Assembly: GCA_029778615.1 (NCBI GenBank)
Contig: JAKOPZ010000008.1
Span: forward strand, 1 to 55,583
Length of the DNA: 55,583 nt
Direction of reading: 5' to 3'
From: Chloroflexota bacterium
GTDB taxonomy: Bacteria; Chloroflexota; Anaerolineae; UBA4142; SHND01
In this document: positions 17,212-25,033 of the stretch, piece after piece
Numbering within the stretch: the first letter of the stretch is position 1
How the letters are laid out: the number at the start of each line of letters is the position of its first letter
Notes under the pieces: model-generated
The model's input: only the letters and a program-made list of their open reading frames with translations
Databases searched by the model: none
What the model was told of the DNA's origin: nothing
Position numbers and translations under genes: made by a program

Positions 17212-18108
17212 CTAGTACTCGACATCGCTCCGCAAAACGCGAAACTGCAAAATCGCCAGCGCCGCAATCATGGCGAACAAAACAAATGCCTGCGCCGACG
17301 CGATGCCGAAATCAAATTCTTTGAATCCGTTATTGTAAATTTGCGTGACAATAGTTTGCGTCGAATTGCCGACTCCGCTCGGCACCATGATGTAAATCCG
17401 CTCGAACACTTCAAAACTCGCGATGGTGTACAACACGGTGAGATAAAGCGTCGTTGATTTCAACAGCGGCACGGTGATATGCCACCACCGTTGAATCGGA
17501 TTCGCGCCGTCGAGCTCTGCCGCTTCGTAATATTCTTGGGGAATACTGCCCATTGCCGCGCTGAACAAAACAATCGCCGTCGCGGGGAGCGTGAGCACCG
17601 CCGAGAGGGTGATGCTGCTCAAGGCAATGTCGGGGTCGGAGAGCCAGCGAATCGGCGGCAAGCCGAGCGCGCGCGTCAAGTACGTAGCAAAGCCCCACTG
17701 CGCGTTGTAAATATACGCCCACGTCAGACCGATAATCAACGCGCTCGTGACCGCCGGCAAATAATACGCCGCGCGAAAAAAAGTGCGGAGCCGATTGCCC
17801 AACGGTTGAATGAGTGAGGCGAGGACCAAGCCAAAGAAAATATTCGCGGTGACGGTAAAGACGGTATAAAAAATGGTATTCCGAATCGAAGTCACGAAAA
17901 TGCCGTTCAACATGGTGAACGCTTGCGTGTAATTCGCATAAATCGGCGTCACCCATGTGCCGCCGCGCACCAGACTGTATTTTTGAAACGAAATCACAAA
18001 CGACCAGACGACGGGAAAAAGGGTAAAGAGCGCGAACGTAAGCAAGCTGGGCAGCACAAACGCATAGCCCCAGCCATACTTTTTGAGAAAAGTTCGGATA
18101 TGTGTCAT
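17212..18108 (-). CDS. Sugar ABC transporter permease (MalF type)
   Basis: A 298-residue CUT1-family permease. It begins YGWGYAFVLPSLLTFALFTLFPVVWSF and has the EAA loop SIPQEYYEAAELDGANPIQRWWHITVPLLKSTTLYLTV. It forms the heteromeric channel with the next gene product. It is separated from the binding-protein gene by about 250 bp containing a large palindromic element, which may reduce permease expression relative to the binding protein. Confidence 0.9.
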   Translation of the reverse strand: MTHIRTFLKKYGWGYAFVLPSLLTFALFTLFPVVWSFVISFQKYSLVRGGTWVTPIYANYTQAFTMLNGIFVTSIRNTIFYTVFTVTANIFFGLVLASLIQPLGNRLRTFFRAAYYLPAVTSALIIGLTWAYIYNAQWGFATYLTRALGLPPIRWLSDPDIALSSITLSAVLTLPATAIVLFSAAMGSIPQEYYEAAELDGANPIQRWWHITVPLLKSTTLYLTVLYTIASFEVFERIYIMVPSGVGNSTQTIVTQIYNNGFKEFDFGIASAQAFVLFAMIAALAILQFRVLRSDVEY

Positions 18109-18220
18109 GTCTCGCGCGAGGGGAATGGGACGGCGCAGCTTGCGCGCAGGGTGCGCCACACGCTACGCCGTCCGTTTATTTCGTTTTAAATCACTTGCGC
18201 CGCACGCATTTATAGGACTT

Positions 18221-18350
18221 GCGCTTGTCATTTCGAACCCCTCAATCCTTCGGGGTAAACTCTGAGAGAAATCTCGCACTTTACCACTGAGATTTCTCGC
18301 AAAGCATGTCCCGAAGCATTGAGGGAACGGCTCGAAATGACAATTCTGCG
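18221..18350 (-). repeat. 130-bp palindromic MITE/REP-like element
   Basis: The two halves are imperfect reverse complements. CGCTTGTCATTTCGAACCCC at the left mirrors the CTCGAAATGACAATTCTGCG end at the right, with CTTCGGG/CCCGAAG and AGAAATCTCGC/GAGATTTCTCGC further in. TGTCATTTCGA...GAGAAATCTC strings are common palindromic repeats in several phyla (general knowledge). It sits inside the ABC operon between binding protein and permease genes and could form a very stable RNA hairpin. No transposase is present. Confidence 0.8.
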
Positions 18351-18359
18351 TAACGTGAG

Positions 18360-19811
18360 TTATTTAATGTTGAGGTACGTCGCGGCTTCGGTCGCAATCT
18401 TGCTCATTCCTTCTTGTGGTGTTTCTTTGCCAAAGATGATGTTTTGGTATTCGGGATGGAACAAGCGAGTGAATTTTGCCCAGTCGGGCACGAGCGGCGT
18501 AATCCACATGTCCGGCAGCATCGGAATGAATTTGTCGAGCGGGTCCACTACCTTGACCGATTTGCGCGCGCCGGGTGCGAGATAGAAACCGGTGGTCACA
18601 TTGCTCGCGGGCGGCACATCTTCTTGCACTTCGCCGCTGGTGAGATACCGCGCGAGGTCCATTGCGGCTTGACGTTTCACCGCGTCCGATTGTTTCGCGA
18701 CAGCAATCAAACCGACCGCGCCGACGGTGAGCTTGTTGCCATTGTAGGTCGGAATCGGATAGATATCAAAGTTGATTCCGGCGCCTTTGAGCGTTGGCGA
18801 AAAGCCGGTTGCGTCCACAACCATCGCATACTGTTTGTTCTGGAAACCACCCTTTACGTCCGTGTCTTTCATCGAACCGAAATCGGGCGGCGTCACTTTG
18901 TCCTTTAACGCGAGGTCTGCTACACGTTGCAAACCCGCATACGCCGCGTCGGAATTGTAACCGTATTTCCCATCGGCAGTAATCGCGCGCACACTGGGGT
19001 CTTGGTTCATCCACAATGCCCACGTGTTTACCACGCCGGGGTCCACAAACCCCGCAAAGCCGTATACCTGGTCGCCGTTCGCGCGTTTGAACGTGGTCTT
19101 TTTTGCCGCGTCCACAAATTGCTCCCACGTCCAATCTTTTGGCGGCAACGGCACATTCGCTTCGGCGAACACATCTTTGTTCAAGTACATCCCCATCGGC
19201 ACGACCCAGAGGGGCCACGCGTATGCCTTGCCGTCCGGTCCGCGCGTGACATCTAAAACGTTCGGCAGAATGTCTGCTTTGTCGGCGGCAGTGAGATAAT
19301 CGTCAATCGGTTCCACCAAACCGTCCTGCACAAAACCGGGCAAGCGGTCGGAAGGAATGCGAAGAATATCAATGCCCTGACCGCTTTGGAGCGCGGTTTG
19401 CAGCTTGGTGAAACCTTCATCATTCGGCGGATAGCCGGTAATTTCAACTTGAATGTCCGGATTTTCAATTTTCCACTGCGCCACCGCGTTGTCAAACGGA
19501 TTGGCAAAGGCATTGCCCGGCGTGTAACCGAGCACCCACAAATTCAAAGTGCCTTTGTAGCCGCTCTTGCTTACGCGAACGTCGCCACCTTTCGCGGTAC
19601 GTTCTACGGTTGGTTTCGGCGTCGGGACTTGGGTCGCGGCGGGCGCGGCAGTCGCTTGCGGCGCGGCAGTGGGCTGCGCGGGCACAGCGGTCGGTTGCGC
19701 CGACGCGGCGGTCGGCGGCGCGGATGTTGGCTGCGCGGCGGGCGCGCACGCGATGGCAATGAGTGTGAGCGCCACAAGCAACGCGCCTAACAGAAAGTGC
19801 TTTTTGTTCAT
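18360..19811 (-). CDS. Sugar-binding lipoprotein of the ABC importer
   Basis: A 483-residue extracellular solute-binding protein of the CUT1 type. A signal peptide with lipobox (LIAIAC) is followed by an Ala/Pro/Thr-rich linker (about 23-75). The binding domain starts at GTLNLWVLGYTPGNAFANPFDNAVAQWKIENPDIQVEITGY, with KLQTALQSGQGIDILRIPSDRL and the late W-rich segment ITPLVPDWAKFTRLF. It captures a sugar or oligosaccharide; the surrounding anmK, namZ, murQ and kinase genes point to N-acetylmuramic-acid-containing saccharides (inference). GGAAC precedes the ATG, with a stronger GGAGGAG further upstream. Confidence 0.9.
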   Translation of the reverse strand: MNKKHFLLGALLVALTLIAIACAPAAQPTSAPPTAASAQPTAVPAQPTAAPQATAAPAATQVPTPKPTVERTAKGGDVRVSKSGYKGTLNLWVLGYTPGNAFANPFDNAVAQWKIENPDIQVEITGYPPNDEGFTKLQTALQSGQGIDILRIPSDRLPGFVQDGLVEPIDDYLTAADKADILPNVLDVTRGPDGKAYAWPLWVVPMGMYLNKDVFAEANVPLPPKDWTWEQFVDAAKKTTFKRANGDQVYGFAGFVDPGVVNTWALWMNQDPSVRAITADGKYGYNSDAAYAGLQRVADLALKDKVTPPDFGSMKDTDVKGGFQNKQYAMVVDATGFSPTLKGAGINFDIYPIPTYNGNKLTVGAVGLIAVAKQSDAVKRQAAMDLARYLTSGEVQEDVPPASNVTTGFYLAPGARKSVKVVDPLDKFIPMLPDMWITPLVPDWAKFTRLFHPEYQNIIFGKETPQEGMSKIATEAATYLNIK

Positions 19812-19900
19812 CGTTCCTTTTCTCCTCCAGAGAATTTTTCAGTTGATTGTTGGGTATTTAATTGTGTGTTGATTACGTGGTACGCTCCTCCTTTCCGCGT

Positions 19901-21067
19901 TCATTGTTTATTGTGCATTGAGAATGACACATTGCGTCCCGGGGTCATGTCGCCTTGAATCACCGGATGGCGCGCGCCGGTGGCTGACGGCAGATTCGAC
20001 GTGCGTCCATGCCAAGTTTCGTACGCCAGAATCGCAAATGCCAATGCCTCTTTCGCTTCTGACGGAATGCCAAACTCGTCAATGCGCCGCACGCGCGTTT
20101 CAGAATCGAATTCATTTTGCAGCAAGCGCAGGAGCGTCGGATTTTTCGCGCCGCCGCCCGAAACAATAATCTCTTGGGGCATCGTCGGCAGAAAATTCTT
20201 GTAGCCGTCCGCGATGGAACGCGCCGTGAACAGGGTCAGCGTTGTAATCAAATCGTCGGCGGAAATTCCGCGCGCGTTGGCTTGGCGCCAGAGCGTTTCG
20301 CCAAACGGCGCGCCGAAAATTTCGCGTCCCGTCGTCTTGGGCGGCAACATTTGCAAATACGGATGCGCCATCAATTCGTCCAACAGCGCGCCGTTCACCT
20401 GACCGCGCGCGGCAATTTTGCCGTCCGCATCAAATTCTTGCGCGCCGTTCGTCGCGCGACGCACCGCGTCGTCAATCAAAACGTTGCCGGGACCGCTGTC
20501 GAACGCAAAAGATTTTTGTGGATTTCCGGCGGGCAAAAAAGTGACGTTCGCAATGCCGCCGATATTTTGCAGACCGCGATTTATTTTTTCATCCGCAAAC
20601 AACAATTGGTCAACGAATGAAACCATCGGCGCGCCGTGTCCGCCGGCAGCAATATCGCGCGCGCGAAAATTGCTGATGGTGGTAATGCCGGTGCGTTCCG
20701 CAATCACGGCGGGCGAGCCAACCTGCAAGGTTGAATGGTTCGGAATGTGCCACAACGTTTGTCCGTGATTGCCAATCAAATCAATTTGTGAAGGTTCGAG
20801 CCCCGCCGCGAAAATCGCGCGCTCTGCCGCCTTGGCGTACGTTTCGCCCAAATCAAAATTCAACGCGCAAATGCGGTCCACCGTTCCCGTGTCCGCGCGC
20901 AAGCACGCGAGAATTTCTTGACGCTGTGCGGGCTCAAACGCAATGCTCACATGTTTGAGAATTTCAAACTGCGGCGCGCGCGTCCCCGCGCGCGGTTCCT
21001 CCACACGCGCGACCACCGCGTCAATTCCATCCGTAGACGTGCCGGACATCATGCCCACAACAATCAT
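19901..21067 (-). CDS. anmK: Anhydro-N-acetylmuramic acid kinase
   Basis: A 388-residue cytoplasmic kinase converting 1,6-anhydro-MurNAc plus ATP to MurNAc-6-phosphate. The N-terminal GMMSGTSTDGIDAV phosphate loop, NHGQTLWH, NFRARDIAAGGHGAPMVSFVD (catalytic Asp), NIGGIANVTFL, FDSGPGNVLID and VSGGGAKNPTLL motifs are all present. Its start overlaps the GntR-regulator stop by 4 bp. The product is the substrate of MurQ, encoded on the other arm of the cluster. Confidence 0.95.
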   Translation of the reverse strand: MIVVGMMSGTSTDGIDAVVARVEEPRAGTRAPQFEILKHVSIAFEPAQRQEILACLRADTGTVDRICALNFDLGETYAKAAERAIFAAGLEPSQIDLIGNHGQTLWHIPNHSTLQVGSPAVIAERTGITTISNFRARDIAAGGHGAPMVSFVDQLLFADEKINRGLQNIGGIANVTFLPAGNPQKSFAFDSGPGNVLIDDAVRRATNGAQEFDADGKIAARGQVNGALLDELMAHPYLQMLPPKTTGREIFGAPFGETLWRQANARGISADDLITTLTLFTARSIADGYKNFLPTMPQEIIVSGGGAKNPTLLRLLQNEFDSETRVRRIDEFGIPSEAKEALAFAILAYETWHGRTSNLPSATGARHPVIQGDMTPGRNVSFSMHNKQ

Positions 21068-21798
21068 CGCTGCCTCAAAAAAACCATCCGATAACGGTCG
21101 GCGCGATAGAGCGTTTGTTCCGCTTCAATCAGCGCGCCGCGCGCATCGCGCGTCACGCGCGTGACCAACAACGCGGGTTCGCCGCGTTTGACTTGAAGGT
21201 CGCGTGCGTCCGCCGTATCGAGCGCAACCGCTTCGACCGTTTCCTCACACAAAGTCGGACGCGTATCAAATTCGGTTTCGAGAATGTCATAGAGTGAACG
21301 CGCGGCGAGGTCAAATTTCAAAAGGCGGCTGAAACGTTCATACGGCACATAACAATTTTCCAGCGCCATCGGTTCGCCGTTCGCCAAACGAATGCGTTTC
21401 AATAAAATCACCTGCGCGCCGAGCGGCAAGTCGAGCTGCGCGGCAACGGCGGCGTTGGCAATTTCACTCTTGAAGGCGAGAATGCGCGACGACGGTTCCA
21501 AGCCGCGCGCGCGCATCTCTTCACTGAACGACATGAATCCGACCACTTGCGCTTGTTTATGAATCCGCAGGTTCGATACCACCGTGCCGCGTCCGCGTTG
21601 ACGCACCAGCAAACCATCGTTGACCAATTCGTCTACTGCCGCGCGCAGCGTCATGCGGCTGACGTTTAACGCGTCGGCGAGTTCGCGTTCGCCCGGAATC
21701 ACATCGCCAAAACGCAATTCGCCTTGTTCAATTTGTCCGCGCAGCTGCTCGGCAATTTGCTTGAAAATAGGCGTATGGGCGCGGCGATTCACCCGCAT
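21064..21798 (-). CDS. GntR/HutC-family regulator with UTRA domain
   Basis: A 244-residue regulator starting at the ATG at 21798; an in-frame ATG at 21873 is the alternative and would place an operator inside the gene. The winged helix (RRAHTPIFKQIAEQLRGQIEQGELRFGDVIPGERELADALNVSRMTLRAAVDELVNDGLLVRQRGRGTVV) and the C-terminal UTRA ligand domain (ILLKRIRLANGEPMALENCYVPYERF; ARDLQVKRGEPALLVTRVTRD) are complete. HutC-type proteins in amino-sugar loci (DasR, NagR) bind ACTGGTCTAGACCAGT-like sites and respond to phosphorylated amino sugars; a near-identical site lies at its promoter. Neither start has an obvious Shine-Dalgarno sequence. Confidence 0.88.
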   Translation of the reverse strand: MRVNRRAHTPIFKQIAEQLRGQIEQGELRFGDVIPGERELADALNVSRMTLRAAVDELVNDGLLVRQRGRGTVVSNLRIHKQAQVVGFMSFSEEMRARGLEPSSRILAFKSEIANAAVAAQLDLPLGAQVILLKRIRLANGEPMALENCYVPYERFSRLLKFDLAARSLYDILETEFDTRPTLCEETVEAVALDTADARDLQVKRGEPALLVTRVTRDARGALIEAEQTLYRADRYRMVFLRQR

Positions 21799-21804
21799 AG
21801 ACAA

Positions 21805-21818
21805 TTGGTCTATACCAA
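21805..21818 (-). promoter_or_regulatory. Second dre-like operator next to the regulator start
   Basis: TTGGTCTATACCAA shares the core GGTCTATACC with the promoter-proximal site at 21944 and lies 6 bp before the chosen ATG. It could act as a downstream roadblock or autoregulatory site. Confidence 0.6.
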
Positions 21819-21943
21819 CGGGAGCGACAAGCGGCGCGCGGGAACCGGGTCCCGCAGAGGCGGAAGGACGCATTTGGGGGGAAATATGGCTTATTTTTAG
21901 AGAAAAAGCGGCGAATAAAGAGAACGCCTAGAAGGGCTAGACA

Positions 21944-21988
21944 ACTGGTCTATACCAGTAGTATAATCGCGGGGACACGCTTTGTCAA
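21944..21988 (-). promoter_or_regulatory. Promoter and dre-like operator of the gntR-anmK operon
   Basis: Minus-strand promoter: TTGACA (21983-21988), exactly 17 nt, TATACT (21960-21965). ACTGGTCTATACCAGT (21944-21959) abuts the -10 and covers the predicted start. It differs from the actinobacterial DasR consensus ACTGGTCTAGACCAGT by one base. Confidence 0.8.
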
Positions 21989-22006
21989 GAGGAAGCCCGC
22001 GCGGGC

Positions 22007-23167
22007 TCAGGCGTACAGCAAATCCGGCGCGCGGGTTTCCAAAAATTCGCGCGTCGTCGTTTGCCATTCCTTTACCATTTCCGCCACCGCGCGTTCCTGT
22101 TCCAAACCCTCGCGCACGCGCGCGGTGCCGGTCAATAAATCAAGATGCGGCGGTGTGCCTTCCCAGCTCGTTTCAAGAAACTGAAAGCGTTCGGGGTTTT
22201 GCGCGCGGCATGCCGCAAGAAGATGCATTCCGGTTTCCACCGGCGCAAAGAGTTCGCGCGCGGTCACATGGACTTGTACGCCGCCGCACTTGACGCCGCG
22301 ATGTTTGGAATCGGTGGGAATAAATGTGTGCGGACGAAAACGGACGCCGCGCAATGCGAGACGATTCAAGGTTTGCGCGAGCGCATAGCCGTCGAGCCAC
22401 GGCGCGCCGACAATTTCAAACGGCAGCGCGGTGCCCCGCCCTTCCGACAGATTTGTCCCTTCCACCAAACAGGTTCCCGGATAAACGAGCGTTGTTTCAA
22501 AACGCGGCATCCCGGGCGAAAGGGGAATCCATGGCAGACCGGTCTCGTCAAAATACAAAGCGCGCCGCCAGCCCTGCATCGGAATCACAGTTAACGCCAC
22601 ATTCATTTTTTTTGTGCGCGCAATAAAACGCGCGAGTTCGCCTGTGGTGAAACCATGCCGAATCGGCACAGACAAATGACTGATGAACGATTCGAGTCCG
22701 CGTTCGACCAGCGGTCCTTCTACCTGCGCGCCGTTAATTGGGTTCGGGCGGTCGAGTACAAAAATTTCTTTTTGTGCGCGTTCTGCCGCGCGCATCACAT
22801 AATCGAGCGTACTGATAAACGTATAAAAACGCGCGCCGATATCTTGCATATCAAACACCAACGCATCCACATTTTCCAACCTCTGCGCCGACGGCTCTTT
22901 GGCTGCGCCGTACAAACTGTACACGGGCAGCCCTGTGCGCGCATCGGTTGCATCATCCATTGCCAGCGCATCCGCGCCCGCGCCATCAAACCCGTGTTCG
23001 GGTCCAAACAGCGCGGTGACGCGCACGTTGCGCTGTAACAACACATCGAGCGCATGAGAAAAATCGGGCGCAACGGCGGCGGCGTGAGAAACAAATCCTA
23101 CGCGGCGTCCGCGCAAATATGTTTCATGCTCACGCGCAAAGGTCTGCAATCCAATTTCAATCATCAT
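22007..23167 (-). CDS. namZ: Exo-beta-N-acetylmuramidase NamZ-like (DUF1343)
   Basis: A 386-residue DUF1343 protein, the family of Bacillus NamZ (YbbC), which removes MurNAc from the non-reducing end of peptidoglycan fragments. Family motifs: GRRVGFVSHAAAV, ALFGPEHGFDG, FDMQDIGARFYTFISTLDYVM, VLDRPNPING, VEGTNLSEGRGT. There is no signal peptide (the N-terminus is MMIEIGLQTFAREHE), so it is probably cytoplasmic here, unlike the secreted Bacillus enzyme. GGAGAG precedes the ATG. It is transcribed divergently from murQ with only 39 bp between start codons and lies just upstream of the gntR operon. Confidence 0.88.
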   Translation of the reverse strand: MMIEIGLQTFAREHETYLRGRRVGFVSHAAAVAPDFSHALDVLLQRNVRVTALFGPEHGFDGAGADALAMDDATDARTGLPVYSLYGAAKEPSAQRLENVDALVFDMQDIGARFYTFISTLDYVMRAAERAQKEIFVLDRPNPINGAQVEGPLVERGLESFISHLSVPIRHGFTTGELARFIARTKKMNVALTVIPMQGWRRALYFDETGLPWIPLSPGMPRFETTLVYPGTCLVEGTNLSEGRGTALPFEIVGAPWLDGYALAQTLNRLALRGVRFRPHTFIPTDSKHRGVKCGGVQVHVTARELFAPVETGMHLLAACRAQNPERFQFLETSWEGTPPHLDLLTGTARVREGLEQERAVAEMVKEWQTTTREFLETRAPDLLYA

Positions 23168-23206
23168 CTCTCCGTTTTTGTTTCACGGTAACAAAGGTGT
23201 TTTGGA

Positions 23207-24109
23207 ATGTCAAACGAAATCTCTATCCCGCTCACAGAAACCAACAATCCGCTCACACGCGATATTGATTCGCGCACGACGCGCGAAATTTTAGAAATCA
23301 TCAACGCCCAAGACCGCCGCGTGCTCGATGCGGTGTCTGCGGAATTGAGTGCCATCACGCACGCGGTGGATGAAATTTACGCGCGACTGTTGCGCGGCGG
23401 GCGAATGATTTACTGCGGCGCGGGCACATCGGGACGTCTCGGCGTGGTAGACGCCAGCGAAATGCCGCCAACGTACAGCGTGCCGCCGGGCACCGTGATT
23501 GGTCTGATTGCCGGAGGCGAACAGGCAATGTTCCGCGCAGTGGAAGGCGCCGAAGACAGACCCGAATTGGGACGCGCAGATATTGAGCGCTTGCATGTCA
23601 CGCGTGACGATTCCGTCATCGGGATTGCGGCAAGCGGACGAACACCATACGTCATTGGCGCGTTGGACGAAGCGAACGCGCGCGGCGCGCTGACCATCAG
23701 CTTGGCGTGCACCAGCCCCGCGCCCGTTCATCACGCCGCCCAAATCAATATCGCGCCGCTGACCGGTCCCGAAGTGATTGAAGGTTCCACGCGCATGAAA
23801 GCGGGAACGGCGACAAAATTGGTGTTGAACATGTTGAGCACGACGTTAATGATTAAACTCGGCAAAACATACGGCAACCTGATGGTGGACTTGCAGCCCA
23901 CCAATCAAAAATTGCGCGAGCGCGCGCGCCGCATTGTGGAACGCGTAACCGGCTTGAACGCGTCGGACGCGCAGCGTTTGCTCGACGAATGTGGTGATTT
24001 GAAAACCGCGCTGGTGGCGCACTTGGCGCGCACATCGCCACAACACGCCCGCGAGCGTTTGGCGCGCGCGAACGGTTCCGTGCGCCGCGCGTTGGACGAA
24101 ACAATATGA
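23207..24109 (+). CDS. murQ: N-acetylmuramic acid 6-phosphate etherase
   Basis: A 300-residue SIS-domain lyase that cleaves the lactyl ether of MurNAc-6-phosphate to give GlcNAc-6-phosphate and lactate. Diagnostic motifs: YCGAGTSGRLGVVDASEMPPTY, VEGAEDRPELG (catalytic Glu in GAED), GIAASGRTPYVIGAL, EVIEGSTRMKAGTATKLVLNMLST, GNLMVDLQPTNQKL. AAAGGTG lies before the ATG. The stop overlaps the kinase start (ATGA). It joins the products of AnmK and the MurK-like kinase to central amino-sugar metabolism. Confidence 0.96.
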   Translation: MSNEISIPLTETNNPLTRDIDSRTTREILEIINAQDRRVLDAVSAELSAITHAVDEIYARLLRGGRMIYCGAGTSGRLGVVDASEMPPTYSVPPGTVIGLIAGGEQAMFRAVEGAEDRPELGRADIERLHVTRDDSVIGIAASGRTPYVIGALDEANARGALTISLACTSPAPVHHAAQINIAPLTGPEVIEGSTRMKAGTATKLVLNMLSTTLMIKLGKTYGNLMVDLQPTNQKLRERARRIVERVTGLNASDAQRLLDECGDLKTALVAHLARTSPQHARERLARANGSVRRALDETI

Positions 24110-25026
24110 GCGGCTTGATACTTGGCATTGACGGCGGGGGCACGCATACGCGCGCGCAGCTCGCCGACCGCGACGGAAATTTGCTCGGCGCGGGCAAAGC
24201 AGGCACTTCGAATCCGATGGTACACGGCGTTCCAGCCGCACAGCGCGAATTGGAGCTGGCAATTGCGCGCGCATTTGAAAATGCCGCGCGCCCGCGCGAA
24301 CGCGCGGGCGCGCTGTGCATGGGACTCGGCGGCGCGGGGCGCGCGCGCGAACAGCAAGCATTGGTCGCGTGGGCGCGCCAAGACATCGCGGAACGCGTCC
24401 GCGTGGTGAACGATGGAGAAATTGTGCTCGCGGCGGGCACGCCGGAAAATTGGGGCGCGGCGGTCATTGCGGGCACGGGCTCGTTCGCATGGGGCAGAAA
24501 TCGCGCGGGCGAAACCGCGCGCGCGGGTGGTTGGGGCTATTTGATTGGTGATGAAGGCAGCGGCTTTGATTTGGCACGGAACGCACTGCGCGCGGCGACG
24601 CAATACGCCGATGGACGCGGCGCGCCCACCAATTTGCTCAACGCAAGTTTGGAGTTTTGGAATCTGGATGCGCCGCACGAGTTGCTGACGCGCGTGTATC
24701 GCTCGGGCTTGACGCACGCGGACATGGCACAACTCGCGCCATTGGTGATTCAACATGCGGAACGCGGTGATTCGATTGCGCTGCGTCTGGTGCAGGATGC
24801 GGCAGACTCGCTCGCCCAAGGCGTACGCGCCATCCGTGACGCGCTACATTTTGAAACGTCCGCGTTCCCACTCGCGCTCACCGGCGGCGTACTGCTCGGC
24901 GCGGAATTTTATCGCGCGCAATTTTTTCACGCGCTCGAAAACGCGGACTGCCACTGCGCGCCGATTGAATTGGTGTATCAACCCGTCGTCGGCGCGGTGC
25001 GTTTGGCGCGTGAACTCGCGCTATAA
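24106..25026 (+). CDS. MurNAc/GlcNAc kinase, BadF/BadG family (MurK-like)
   Basis: A 306-residue sugar kinase of the BadF/BadG/BcrA/BcrD ATPase family. The N-terminal LGIDGGGTHTRAQLADRDGN phosphate-1 motif, NDGEIVLAAGTP, VIAGTGSFAWGRN and GGWGYLIGDEGSGFDLARNAL are present. Clostridium MurK, a MurNAc/GlcNAc kinase encoded next to murQ, belongs to this family, so phosphorylation of MurNAc freed by NamZ is the best guess; GlcNAc is the alternative. It overlaps murQ by 4 bp, indicating a coupled pathway. Confidence 0.88.
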   Translation: MSGLILGIDGGGTHTRAQLADRDGNLLGAGKAGTSNPMVHGVPAAQRELELAIARAFENAARPRERAGALCMGLGGAGRAREQQALVAWARQDIAERVRVVNDGEIVLAAGTPENWGAAVIAGTGSFAWGRNRAGETARAGGWGYLIGDEGSGFDLARNALRAATQYADGRGAPTNLLNASLEFWNLDAPHELLTRVYRSGLTHADMAQLAPLVIQHAERGDSIALRLVQDAADSLAQGVRAIRDALHFETSAFPLALTGGVLLGAEFYRAQFFHALENADCHCAPIELVYQPVVGAVRLARELAL

Positions 25027-25033
25027 TGAATTT

